Shown piece after piece: positions 6,287 to 13,236 of a DNA stretch of 13,236 nucleotides. The DNA is from Rhodospirillales bacterium. Its GTDB lineage: Bacteria > Pseudomonadota > Alphaproteobacteria > SMXQ01. Where the stretch lies: the NCBI GenBank assembly GCA_024638585.1, contig JAHEKA010000024.1, forward strand, positions 1 to 13,236, in the 5' to 3' direction. Under the pieces are notes generated by a model. It had not been told where the DNA came from. It was given only the letters and a program-made list of their open reading frames with translations, and did not search any database. Both the position numbers and the translations under genes were made by a program. Numbering within the stretch: position 1 is the stretch's first letter; each line of letters opens with the position of its first letter.

Positions 6287-6598
6287 ATGACCGTCAATAT
6301 TAGCGGTGCCGTCAGCGCCTATAACAACGCCGTCAGAAACGCCGTCAGCCCGGGCATGGACGCCCGGACCGGGGCAACCGGCAAGAGCTTTGAGACCCTG
6401 GTGTCCGACGTCGCCGACCAGATGCTGAAGACCGGCGCCGAGGCGGAGAAACAGACCACTCAGGCCATGACCGGCAAGGCCGATCTCAACCAGGTCGTGA
6501 TGGCGGTGGCGAGTGCGGATATCGCGGTCCAGACCGTCGTGGCGGTTCGGGACAAGGTCATCCAGGCCTATCAAGAAATCCTCAGAATGCCCATTTAG
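6287..6598 (+). CDS. fliE: Flagellar hook-basal body protein FliE
   Basis: FliE links the MS ring and export gate to the rod and is among the first exported substrates. The 103-residue length and the conserved C-terminal half are typical. The pattern SFETLVSDVADQML (about 34-47) is followed by DLNQVVMAVASADIAVQTVV, then RDKVIQAYQEILRMPI, the family's C-terminal signature. The N-terminal 30 residues are variable, as usual. AAGGGAGG five bases before the ATG at 6287 is one of the better ribosome sites in the operon. It sits between flgC and fliQ, with 19 bp to the fliQ start. Confidence 0.96.
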   Translation: MTVNISGAVSAYNNAVRNAVSPGMDARTGATGKSFETLVSDVADQMLKTGAEAEKQTTQAMTGKADLNQVVMAVASADIAVQTVVAVRDKVIQAYQEILRMPI

Positions 6599-6617
6599 GG
6601 CAGGCTCCGGTATCCCG

Positions 6618-6887
6618 ATGGGCCCGAGCGACGTTCTGGAAATCGTCCGCGAGGCGATTATCGTCACCCTGAAGATGGGGGCGCCGGTGATGTTGATCGG
6701 CCTCACCGTGGGCCTGACCATCTCTCTGATCCAGGCCCTTACCCAGATCCAGGAAATGACCCTGGCGTTCATCCCGAAGATCCTGGTGATTTTCCTCTCC
6801 CTGCTGCTGCTCGGCCCCTTCATGCTGAGCACTCTCACGGTGTTCACCAACCAGATGGCCGCGCGCATCGTGTCCGGCGGGGGATAA
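6618..6887 (+). CDS. fliQ: Flagellar export gate protein FliQ
   Basis: FliQ is a small membrane subunit of the export gate, in known systems four copies wound with FliP and FliR. I chose the ATG at 6618, giving 89 residues, the standard length, starting MGPSDVLEIVREAI. Longer readings of this frame run into fliE and are not supported. Two membrane segments are seen, at about 16-38 (ending LTVGLTISLIQALTQIQE) and about 49-71 (ILVIFLSLLLLGPFMLSTLT). The intervening loop, QIQEMTLAFIPKI, is the family signature. The stop abuts the fliR start (TAAATG), implying coupled translation. The ribosome site is weak, which fits coupling to fliE. Confidence 0.96.
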   Translation: MGPSDVLEIVREAIIVTLKMGAPVMLIGLTVGLTISLIQALTQIQEMTLAFIPKILVIFLSLLLLGPFMLSTLTVFTNQMAARIVSGGG

Positions 6888-7649
6888 ATGCTCCAGGACC
6901 TCCTGCCCGCCGATATCTTCGCGTTTTTTCTGGTATTCGCTCGTGTGGGTTCGGCGATGATGATGATGCCGGGCTTTGGCGAGCAGTACGTTTCTCCCCG
7001 GTTTCGGCTTCTGTTGGCCGGCGCCGTCACCCTCCTGATCACGCCGGCGCTCGTGGCCTCCCTGCCGCCCATGCCGGAGTCTCCCCTGACTCTGTTCGTC
7101 TTGCTGACCGGCGAGATTGTGATCGGGATTTTCTTCGGCACCATAGGCAGGGTGATCATGTCTAGCCTGCATGTGGCCGGCACGGTGATGTCCTTTCAGT
7201 CTGGTCTGGCCAACGCGCTGACCTTCGATCCGGTCTCGGCCCAGCAGGCGGCGATGTTTGCCTTGTTCCTTTCCGTCGCGGGGCTGTTATTCGTGTTTGC
7301 GACCGACCTTCATCATCTGATGCTGGAAGCCATGGTGATGAGCTATGGGCTAATGATTCCCGGCACCGTGCCGCAGATCGATGACATGTCCCAGGTCATG
7401 TCCCGGCTGGTGGCGGATGCCTTCGTGTTGGGCATCCAGCTATCGGCCCCATTCATCGCGGTCGGCCTGGTGTTCTATCTCGGCGTCGGCCTGCTTGCAC
7501 GGTTGATGCCCCAGGTTCAGATCTTCTTTATCGCCCTGCCGGTTCAAATTTTTCTTGGGTTCCTCGCCTTCGCCTTCGCGGTGAGTGCGATGCTGCTCTG
7601 GTTCGCGGGGCGATTCAGGGATCTGTTCATGGCGTCACTGGGCGGATAG
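6888..7649 (+). CDS. fliR: Flagellar export gate protein FliR
   Basis: FliR is the single-copy gate subunit that joins the FliP/FliQ spiral and contacts FlhB. The 253-residue protein is strongly hydrophobic, with several membrane segments. Recognisable pieces are FARVGSAMMMMPGFGEQYVS (about 17-36), the EIVIGIFFGTIGRVI region (about 75-89), FQSGLANALTFDP and, near the C terminus, GLLARLMPQVQIFFIALPVQ. These match the FliR/SpaR/YscT pattern. The ATG follows the fliQ stop directly. The TAG stop lies 11 bases before flhB, whose ribosome site begins just after it. Length and order are normal. Confidence 0.97.
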   Translation: MLQDLLPADIFAFFLVFARVGSAMMMMPGFGEQYVSPRFRLLLAGAVTLLITPALVASLPPMPESPLTLFVLLTGEIVIGIFFGTIGRVIMSSLHVAGTVMSFQSGLANALTFDPVSAQQAAMFALFLSVAGLLFVFATDLHHLMLEAMVMSYGLMIPGTVPQIDDMSQVMSRLVADAFVLGIQLSAPFIAVGLVFYLGVGLLARLMPQVQIFFIALPVQIFLGFLAFAFAVSAMLLWFAGRFRDLFMASLGG

Positions 7650-7660
7650 GCGGAGGCGGG

Positions 7661-8740
7661 ATGGCGGAAGACCAACAAGACCAGTCACAAAAAACCGAGG
7701 AGCCGACCCAAAAGCGGATCGACGACGGTCGTCAAAAGGGGCAGGTGGCGACCTCTCGCGAGGTCAACAACTGGTTCATGATCCTCGGCGGTACCATCAT
7801 CGTCGTGATGATGGCCCCTGGTATGCTTGGCAGCCTTAAAGGGGTTCTCGGCCGTCTTATCGCATTTTCACACACCACGTCCCTGTCGGGGCGCGGCGCC
7901 GGGGTGCTGATCACCGATACCCTCCTTGACGTCGCGGCAATTCTGCTCATGCCGCTCGCCCTTCTGGCATTGCTGGCAGCGCTCTCATCCCTGGTCCAGA
8001 ACATGCCGATGATTGCCCTGGAATCGATCAAGCCGAAGCTGGAGAAAATTTCCCCCTCCAAGGGTTTCAAGCGGTTGTTTTCCAGCCGCTCCTTGGTCGA
8101 GTTCGTCAAGGGTATCCTCAAACTCGCTATCGTCGGCTCGGTCGCCACTCTGGTGATCATGCCGGAATTCAACGGTCTTGACCGATTGCCCTCGATGCAG
8201 ACCGGGAGCTTCATGCTGGTGCTGTGGAAGGCCGCATCGAAGATGCTGATCGCCGTGCTCGCGGTGGTCACCGTGATTGCCGCGCTCGACATGCTGTATC
8301 AGAAGATGCAGCACATCAAGCAGATGCGGATGAGCCGCCAGGAGATCAAGGACGAGTTGAAGCAGACCGACGGCGACCCCATGGTCAAGGCCAGGCTGCG
8401 CCAGATCCGCATGGAGCGCGCCCGTCAACGCATGATGCAGGCGGTGCCTGAATCCACCGTGGTGGTCACCAACCCGACCCATTTCGCAGTGGCCCTGAAA
8501 TACGAGCACGATTCGATGGATGCGCCGGAAGTGGTGGCCAAGGGTGCCGACCTCGTCGCCAAGCGGATCCGCGAGGTGGCGGAAGAGAACGACGTGCCTC
8601 TGGTCGAGAATCCGCCTTTGGCCCGGGCGCTTTATGGCGGCGTCGAGGTCGGCCAGCCAATCCCGACAGAGCATTACCGTGCCGTTGCCGAGGTGATCGG
8701 CTACGTCATGCAGCTGCGTCCCACGTCCAGGAGATCGTGA
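7661..8740 (+). CDS. flhB: Flagellar export specificity switch protein FlhB
   Basis: FlhB is the export-gate membrane protein that switches substrate class from rod/hook to filament after self-cleavage. The 359-residue product has the expected N-terminal cytoplasmic lead (EKTEEPTQKRIDDGRQKG-like, about 10-27), then four membrane segments between about 38 and 210. A charged linker follows (HIKQMRMSRQEIKDELKQTD), and then the soluble domain. The cleavage motif NPTH is intact at 271-274 (TVVVTNPTHFAVALKYE), so N271-P272 cleavage is expected. GGAGGCGGG precedes the ATG. It is the last flagellar gene of the plus-strand run, and its C-terminal domain is duplicated in the stand-alone paralogue at 4392-4757. 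cckA follows after 103 bp. Confidence 0.98.
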   Translation: MAEDQQDQSQKTEEPTQKRIDDGRQKGQVATSREVNNWFMILGGTIIVVMMAPGMLGSLKGVLGRLIAFSHTTSLSGRGAGVLITDTLLDVAAILLMPLALLALLAALSSLVQNMPMIALESIKPKLEKISPSKGFKRLFSSRSLVEFVKGILKLAIVGSVATLVIMPEFNGLDRLPSMQTGSFMLVLWKAASKMLIAVLAVVTVIAALDMLYQKMQHIKQMRMSRQEIKDELKQTDGDPMVKARLRQIRMERARQRMMQAVPESTVVVTNPTHFAVALKYEHDSMDAPEVVAKGADLVAKRIREVAEENDVPLVENPPLARALYGGVEVGQPIPTEHYRAVAEVIGYVMQLRPTSRRS

Positions 8741-8843
8741 CGCTCGACCGTTTCGGACGGTGTGCTTTGCGGTTGGCGCGGGCGCCGATGTGAGGCATCT
8801 TTAGGCCCATGTCTGCAACCACATCCTTCCATCCGGGTCGATA

Positions 8844-11405
8844 ATGGCCGAGAACGCGGGCGCGCCGGAGGCAGCCGGAAAGAGCGTCGCCACGGTTTGG
8901 GCGACACTGTCCCGGGCACTGCTCTGGATGGCGGTGGCGGCATGCGTTTTCGCGGCCTATCTCTCATGGAGCGGCCCGGGCGGGCCTCTGCCCCGGCCCG
9001 ACGTCTTTGACCGGTTTCTTATGCTCGTCGGCATCGGCTCATGGGGGGCTTCGCTTTGGGGCGGCATCTGGGCGTTGATCCTCGCCTGCTTGATCGCCGT
9101 GGGCGCGGTGGGAACGGGTCTTCAGAGAGATCGCGAGCGTGCCCTGATGCAGGCGCTCGAGGCCGAACCGGGTGCCCGGGCCGTGACCAGGGCCGGTGGC
9201 GCCCTGATTTGGTGCAATGCGCCCTTCGCGGAGTTGGCTGGCGACGGTCAGGCCGAGGCGGTGGCGGCGCTGGCCCAGCGCCTCGATGGCGATGATACGG
9301 CGGCCCGCTTCAACCGTTTGAAGGAAAACACTGAGGCGGGCGGCGCGGCCGACGGCGTCTTCCGCATGCGCAGGCCGGACGGCGCGATAAAATGGCTCAG
9401 GATTCAGGTCCGGCCCTTCAGGGAGCTGAAGGGTTGGGTGATGTGGTGTGTCGAAGACATCACCGCGCGTCGCCGTATGGAGTTTGATGCGGAGGAGGAG
9501 CGCCGGCGGCTCATCGGCTTTCTCGACGACGCCAAGGTTGCGTTCTATGCCGCCGATGCAGAGGGCAGGATCGATTTCGTCAACCGTCCCTTTGCCGAAC
9601 TGGTCGGCATCTCCGCTGCCCGCTTGACCGATGGCCGACATCACCTGGCGGACCTTCTGGGGACCGGGGTGGCCGATCCCTCGAAGCCCTATTCCGCGCT
9701 GCCCGCGGGCGTGTCTGGCAACCGGGGCGAGACGGCGTTCCGCCGGCGCGACGGTTCCACGTTCCCGGCCGAGGTCCTTCAGGTCATCTCGGGAGAGGCG
9801 GGGCAGCCCAGCCTGAAGTCCCATGCCCTCGTGCGCGATCTCGGCGCCGAACAGGAAATCGACGCGGCGCTGGCCCATGCCGAGGACCGTTTTCACACCC
9901 TGTTCGACGGGGCGCCGTCGGGCATCGCCATCCTAGACACCGACCTGTTGGTGCGCGAATGCAACGCCGCCTTTCGTCGGGTTGCGGCGGCGGGCGAGGA
10001 GGTCGATGGCCGTTCGATCCGGGATCTGGTCGTCGAAGACGATCGTCCGGCTCTTGAAGCGTGGCTGGCGGAGGCGGTGGCCGGCGACGGTTCCGGCGAG
10101 GTCCTGAACGTGCGCCTTGCCGATATCGAGGACGGTGAGGGGGCGCTTCACGTCACCCCCCTTCATGATGCCGAAGGCGCGCCCGCCGGGCTGATCTTGC
10201 ATCTTTTGGATACCACCCAGCACCGGCGGCTCGAGGCCCAATTCACCCAGTCCCAGAAGCTTCAGGCGGTGGGGCAGTTGGCCGGCGGCATCGCCCATGA
10301 TTTCAACAATCTGTTGACGGTGATGATCGGCTTCTGCGACCTGATCCTCCAACGTCACCGTCCCGGCGAGCAGACCTTTGCCGATATCATGCAGATCAAA
10401 CAGAACGCGAACCGGGCCGCCAACCTGGTGCGCCAGTTGCTCGCGTTCTCGCGTCAACAGACCCTGCAACCCACCGTCATCAACATCACGGACGTTCTGG
10501 CCGAGCTTTCCAACCTGTTGAGCCGACTGATCGGCGTCAACATTACCCTCGACGTCCTTCACGGACGCGACCTCAATCTGGTCAAGGTCGACCAGGTGCA
10601 GTTCGAGCAGGTCATCATCAACCTCGCCGTCAACGCCCGCGACGCCATGAAGGCGGGCGGCGGGACGCTGACCATTGCCACGGCCAACGCCGATATCGAC
10701 CGGGCGCAGCGGCTCGGCTCCGACATGATGCCGCCCGGCCGCTACGTTTCGATCTCCGTGGCCGATTCCGGGACCGGGATCGCCAAGGCCCATCTCGACC
10801 GCATCTTCGATCCGTTCTTTTCCACCAAGGAGGTCGGCGCCGGGACCGGCCTGGGCCTGTCCACGGTCTACGGTATCGTCAGCCAGACCGGCGGTTTCGT
10901 GAAGGTGGATTCGGTGGAGGGGAAGGGCACCACCTTCACGATCTATTTGCCGGTCTATGAGCCGACCGAGGAGGAACAATTGCAGGAACAGGCCTCCGCG
11001 GCGGAAGACGTGGCGGAACCCGCCCGGGACACCTCTGGCGTCGGTACCGTGCTTCTGGTGGAGGACGAGGACCCGGTCCGCCTGTTCGGTGCCCGGGCGT
11101 TGCGCAACAAGGGCTATCAGGTGCTGGAGGCCAAGAACGGCGACTCGGCGATCGCCGTGCTGGAGGACGCCGATAACCCCATCGATCTCGTCATCTCCGA
11201 CGTGGTGATGCCGGAGCTCGATGGGCCTGGCCTGGTCCGTGAGGTGCGCAAGCGCTATCCCAGCATGAAGGTGATCTTCATCTCCGGCTACGCCGAGGAC
11301 GAGTTCCGCGAAAAGCTCGAACGCGAAACCGACATCCACTTCCTGCCCAAGCCGTTCTCCCTCGAACAGCTCGCCGGCAAGGTCAAGGAAGTGATGGCAG
11401 GGTAG
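8844..11405 (+). CDS. cckA: CckA-type hybrid sensor histidine kinase
   Basis: CckA is the membrane kinase/phosphatase at the head of the CckA-ChpT-CtrA phosphorelay, which controls the cell cycle or motility in alphaproteobacteria. The 853 residues show two membrane segments (about 25-42 and 72-92). Three PAS-like sensory modules follow (about 112-210, 222-340, 344-465). The dimerisation domain carries H485 in GGIAHDFNNLLTVMIGF, and the ATPase domain has an N box near 593-597, DSGTG at 641-645 and GAGTGLGLS at 665-673. A receiver domain (about 734-853) has the acid cluster E740-D743, phospho-acceptor D786, S814 and K836. The DNL/REC wording (QLLAFSRQQTLQP, IFISGYAEDEF) is specifically CckA-like. 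It is longer than Caulobacter CckA (691), with an apparent extra PAS module. The ATG has a weak ribosome site. It follows flhB and precedes recA. Confidence 0.93.
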   Translation: MAENAGAPEAAGKSVATVWATLSRALLWMAVAACVFAAYLSWSGPGGPLPRPDVFDRFLMLVGIGSWGASLWGGIWALILACLIAVGAVGTGLQRDRERALMQALEAEPGARAVTRAGGALIWCNAPFAELAGDGQAEAVAALAQRLDGDDTAARFNRLKENTEAGGAADGVFRMRRPDGAIKWLRIQVRPFRELKGWVMWCVEDITARRRMEFDAEEERRRLIGFLDDAKVAFYAADAEGRIDFVNRPFAELVGISAARLTDGRHHLADLLGTGVADPSKPYSALPAGVSGNRGETAFRRRDGSTFPAEVLQVISGEAGQPSLKSHALVRDLGAEQEIDAALAHAEDRFHTLFDGAPSGIAILDTDLLVRECNAAFRRVAAAGEEVDGRSIRDLVVEDDRPALEAWLAEAVAGDGSGEVLNVRLADIEDGEGALHVTPLHDAEGAPAGLILHLLDTTQHRRLEAQFTQSQKLQAVGQLAGGIAHDFNNLLTVMIGFCDLILQRHRPGEQTFADIMQIKQNANRAANLVRQLLAFSRQQTLQPTVINITDVLAELSNLLSRLIGVNITLDVLHGRDLNLVKVDQVQFEQVIINLAVNARDAMKAGGGTLTIATANADIDRAQRLGSDMMPPGRYVSISVADSGTGIAKAHLDRIFDPFFSTKEVGAGTGLGLSTVYGIVSQTGGFVKVDSVEGKGTTFTIYLPVYEPTEEEQLQEQASAAEDVAEPARDTSGVGTVLLVEDEDPVRLFGARALRNKGYQVLEAKNGDSAIAVLEDADNPIDLVISDVVMPELDGPGLVREVRKRYPSMKVIFISGYAEDEFREKLERETDIHFLPKPFSLEQLAGKVKEVMAG

Positions 11406-11443
11406 GGCGCACGCATCGTCCTCATGTTCCGGGTTGCGGTTCA

Positions 11444-11481
11444 TTCCGGTGTGAACAAAACCGGAAAACGTTGCATTTTTT
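11444..11481 (+). terminator. Possible cckA terminator (7 bp stem, then T-run)
   Basis: TTCCGGT (11444-11450) pairs perfectly with ACCGGAA (11460-11466) around a 9-base loop. A run of six T lies at 11476-11481, 39 bp after the cckA stop and before the recA promoter. The nine-base gap between stem and T-run weakens the call. The loop also holds a GAAC that could belong to a LexA half site. Confidence 0.35.
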
Positions 11482-11510
11482 CTCATATATTCAGTAAGTT
11501 ACAAAAACGC

Positions 11511-11538
11511 TTGCCAATGAGAACAAAACATGTACAGT
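11511..11538 (+). promoter_or_regulatory. recA: Likely recA promoter (TTGCCA-N16-TACAGT)
   Basis: TTGCCA at 11511-11516 matches the -35 consensus at five of six bases. TACAGT at 11533-11538 matches -10 at four of six, with 16 bases between. It would start transcription near 11545, about 70 bases before the recA ATG. The LexA-like box at 11521-11535 overlaps the spacer and -10, the arrangement expected for SOS repression. Confidence 0.45.
11521..11535. promoter_or_regulatory. recA: LexA-type box GAAC-N7-GTAC before recA
   Basis: GAACAAAACATGTAC fits the alphaproteobacterial LexA direct repeat GAAC-N7-GAAC with one mismatch (GTAC). It sits 81 bases before the recA ATG and overlaps the proposed -10. 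A second, weaker copy with the same GAACAAAAC core (GAAC-N7-GAAA) lies at 11453-11467. Position before recA makes SOS control likely. The binding itself is inferred. Confidence 0.55.
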
Positions 11539-11616
11539 TTGGCCTTCAGATGATGGGTCGGAGGGGCGAGGCCGGTTGCATCCGCACCCCCCCTGTGAAA
11601 TAAGGAAGGAACTCTC

Positions 11617-12732
11617 ATGGCGACGGCGCTGCATCTCGTGGAAAAGGACAACATGGACAAGCAGAAGGCATTGGAGGCGGCGCTGGGCCAGATCGAGCGC
11701 AACTTCGGCAAGGGCTCGATCATGAAGCTGGGCCAGCAAGCGGGCGTGGATGAGATCGAGGCGATCTCCACCGGCTCGCTGGGCCTCGACATCGCGCTCG
11801 GCATCGGCGGCTTGCCCCGCGGCCGGGTGGTCGAGATTTACGGGCCGGAAAGCTCTGGCAAGACCACGCTTTCGCTCCATGTCATCGCCGAGGCGCAAAA
11901 GAACGGCGGGGCCTGCGCCTTCGTCGATGCCGAGCATGCGCTCGATCCCGTCTATGCCAAGAAGCTCGGCGTCGATGTGGAGAACCTGTTGATTTCCCAG
12001 CCCGACGCCGGCGAACAGGCGCTTGAGATCGCCGACACCCTGGTGCGTTCCGGCGCCATCGACGTGCTGGTGGTCGATTCGGTTGCCGCCCTGGTGCCCC
12101 GGGCCGAGTTGGAGGGTGAGATGGGCGACACCCATGTCGGCCTGCAGGCCCGCCTCATGAGCCAGGCGCTGCGCAAGCTGACCTCTTCGATTTCCAAGTC
12201 CCGCTGCATGGTCATCTTCATCAATCAGATCCGCATGAAGATCGGTGTCATGTTCGGCAATCCCGAGACCACCTCCGGCGGCAATGCGCTCAAGTTTTAT
12301 GCCTCGGTGCGTTTGGACATCCGCCGCATCGGCGCCGTCAAGGACCGCGACGAAGTGGTCGGCAACCAGACCCGGGTCAAGGTGGTGAAGAACAAGGTGG
12401 CGCCGCCGTTCAAGACCGTCGAATTCGACATCATGTACGGCACCGGAATCTCCAAGACCGGGGAGCTATTGGATCTCGGCGTCAAGGCCGGCATTATCGA
12501 AAAGTCCGGCACCTGGTTCTCCTACGGCGAGACTCGCATCGGCCAGGGCCGGGAGAACGCCAAGTCGTTCCTGGCCGAAAATCCGGAAATCGCCGCGACC
12601 GTGGAGCAGGCCATCCGTGCCAATGCCGGTCTGGTATCCGAAGCCATGCTGGCCGAGCCTGCACAGAGCGATGGGGAAGAGAGGGAAGGTGAAGACGGCG
12701 AAGCGCCCCAGGCCGCAGGCGGAGAGGCCTGA
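11617..12732 (+). CDS. recA: Recombinase RecA
   Basis: RecA coats single-stranded DNA, drives strand exchange in homologous recombination and triggers LexA self-cleavage in the SOS response. The 371-residue protein is complete. The N-terminal LVEKDNMDKQKALEAALGQI is typical of alphaproteobacterial RecA. Walker A is GPESSGKT (76-83) and Walker B is VLVVDSVAAL (150-159). The L1 region is EGEMGDTHVGLQARLMSQAL, and the L2 region runs through FINQIRMKIGVMFGNPETTSGG. The C-terminal tail is acidic (EEREGEDGE), as usual for this regulatory tail. The ATG at 11617 follows AGGAAGGA at six bases, a strong site; the Met at codon 13 would give the shorter E. coli-like start but lacks such a site. alaS follows on the same strand, a common alphaproteobacterial order. 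Confidence 0.99.
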   Translation: MATALHLVEKDNMDKQKALEAALGQIERNFGKGSIMKLGQQAGVDEIEAISTGSLGLDIALGIGGLPRGRVVEIYGPESSGKTTLSLHVIAEAQKNGGACAFVDAEHALDPVYAKKLGVDVENLLISQPDAGEQALEIADTLVRSGAIDVLVVDSVAALVPRAELEGEMGDTHVGLQARLMSQALRKLTSSISKSRCMVIFINQIRMKIGVMFGNPETTSGGNALKFYASVRLDIRRIGAVKDRDEVVGNQTRVKVVKNKVAPPFKTVEFDIMYGTGISKTGELLDLGVKAGIIEKSGTWFSYGETRIGQGRENAKSFLAENPEIAATVEQAIRANAGLVSEAMLAEPAQSDGEEREGEDGEAPQAAGGEA

Positions 12733-12775
12733 GCCCGCGTAACCAAATTCCCGGTCGGCACACCGGCCGCCTTTC

Positions 12776-12809
12776 CGGTCCCCCGTGCGAACAATCGCGC
12801 GGGGGATCG
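12776..12809 (+). terminator. Strong GC hairpin after recA, probable terminator
   Basis: Bases 12776-12790 pair with 12795-12809 as a 15 bp stem (two G-T pairs) around an ACAA tetraloop. The inner part is CCCCCGTGCGA against TCGCGCGGGGG. It lies 43 bases after the recA stop. Only a weak T-rich stretch (TTCGTT) follows, so termination may be partial or Rho-aided. A smaller hairpin, CCGGT/ACCGG, is at 12751-12766. Confidence 0.55.
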
Positions 12810-12999
12810 TTCGTTGCGCCGGGCCCGTCTGGACAGGGGCGCAGGCGCACTGTAAAAGCAAGGGCCGCGCCTTCGGAATGGGGGTGCCGGCTAGCGAAAC
12901 ACGGAGCCCGGCGGGCCGGTTGCCGGCATTGCCTTTTTCCGGCGCTATCACCAGATTTATGACGGCGGCTATGGTGGCCGCGGGTGACAGAGCAGGACC
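12810..12999 (+). other. Intergenic leader before alaS, no gene seen
   Basis: This stretch between the recA hairpin and alaS holds no convincing ORF. Possible -35-like TTGCCG (12920) and TATCAC (12946) elements are spaced 20 apart, too far for a confident promoter. GCAGGA just before 13000 is a modest ribosome site for alaS. Confidence 0.4.
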
Positions 13000-13236
13000 A
13001 TGACCAGCACCAACGACACGCGCGCGGCCTTCCTGGATTATTTCCGGGCCAACGAACACGAGGTCGTGGCGTCGAGCCCGCTCGTGCCGCACAACGATCC
13101 GACCCTGTTGTTCACCAATGCCGGCATGGTGCAGTTCAAGAACGTCTTCACCGGCCAGGAAAAGCGCGACTATGCGCGCGCGGCCACGTCCCAGAAATGT
13201 GTGTGCGCGGGGGGCAAGCACAACGATCTGGAAAAC
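13000..13236 (+). CDS. alaS: Alanyl-tRNA synthetase, N-terminal 79 codons (runs off window)
   Basis: AlaRS charges tRNA-Ala with alanine in the cytoplasm. From the ATG at 13000 the frame is open to the window end. It reads MTSTNDTRAAFLDYFRANEH and then, with the class II synthetase signature, VASSPLVPHNDPTLLFTNAG. Next come MVQFKNVFTGQEKRDYARA and TSQKCVCAGGKHNDLEN. PTLLFTNAGM, QFKNVFTG and SQKC.RAGGKHNDLEN are hallmarks of the AlaS aminoacylation core. The expected Arg in KCVRAGGKHNDLEN-type sequences is Cys here (KCVCAGG), which may be real or a base-call question. The start has GCAGGA four to five bases upstream. It lies 267 bp after recA on the same strand. Confidence 0.96.
   Translation, partial: MTSTNDTRAAFLDYFRANEHEVVASSPLVPHNDPTLLFTNAGMVQFKNVFTGQEKRDYARAATSQKCVCAGGKHNDLEN

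Noticed and set aside
6260..7183. 307-codon minus-strand frame across fliE, fliQ and fliR
   Set aside because: It crosses three well-supported genes and shows only an Arg/Ile/Thr-rich shadow composition.
8747..8761. ACCGT-TTCGG-ACGGT short inverted repeat after flhB as a terminator
   Set aside because: A 5 bp stem with no T-run is too weak to call.
11426..11442. GTTC...GTTC direct repeat before recA as a LexA box
   Set aside because: The spacing is nine bases, not the seven required by the alphaproteobacterial LexA motif.
9933..11486. A 517-codon open frame on the minus strand opposite cckA and its downstream region
   Set aside because: It mirrors the codon pattern of the GC-rich cckA gene, its product is a His/Asp/Leu-rich shadow with no recognisable domain, and it runs over the recA upstream region. 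cckA on the plus strand has full catalytic motifs.

Overview
The window looks like the chromosome of a flagellated, GC-rich alphaproteobacterium, most likely Rhodospirillales-like. Four things point that way: a CckA-type hybrid histidine kinase, an alphaproteobacterial RecA followed by alaS, a split flagellar cluster around csrA and flgB, and exact or near TTAA-N7-TTAA (CtrA-type) boxes in the flagellar intergenic regions. There is no sign of mobile DNA, CRISPR, tRNA or rRNA. The genus cannot be fixed from the sequence alone.

Layout. Bases 1-2865 (+) hold the 3' part of a large Ala/Pro-rich, TPR-repeat protein whose start lies upstream of the window. It converges on a minus-strand run, read right to left: csrA (5145-4900), a stand-alone FlhB C-terminal-domain protein (4757-4392), a small helical FlgN/FliT-like putative chaperone (4395-4048), fliO (3989-3678) and fliP (3681-2908). 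Several of these overlap by 4 bp. From the divergent intergenic region 5146-5394 a plus-strand run leaves: flgB, flgC, fliE, fliQ, fliR, flhB, then cckA after a 103 bp gap. Next come recA (11617-12732), with a likely SOS-controlled promoter, and the first 79 codons of alaS (13000 to the window end).

How it fits together. FliP, FliQ, FliR, FlhB and FliO form or assemble the membrane gate of the flagellar type III export apparatus. FlgB, FlgC and FliE are the first proximal-rod and MS-ring-adapter substrates. The FlhB-C paralogue and the putative chaperone probably tune export. CsrA is a post-transcriptional regulator often tied to motility. CckA feeds phosphate through ChpT to CtrA, the likely reader of the TTAA boxes seen here, so the window may contain both the top of a regulatory cascade and its flagellar targets.

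I see no wholly new system. The points most worth a second look are the CtrA-type boxes at both flagellar promoters, a GC hairpin that displays an AGGAG loop in the leader of the FlhB-C gene just downstream of csrA, a shared GGGACAAAC element in the csrA and flgB leaders, and the FlhB-C paralogue that begins right after the lost NPTH autocleavage site.
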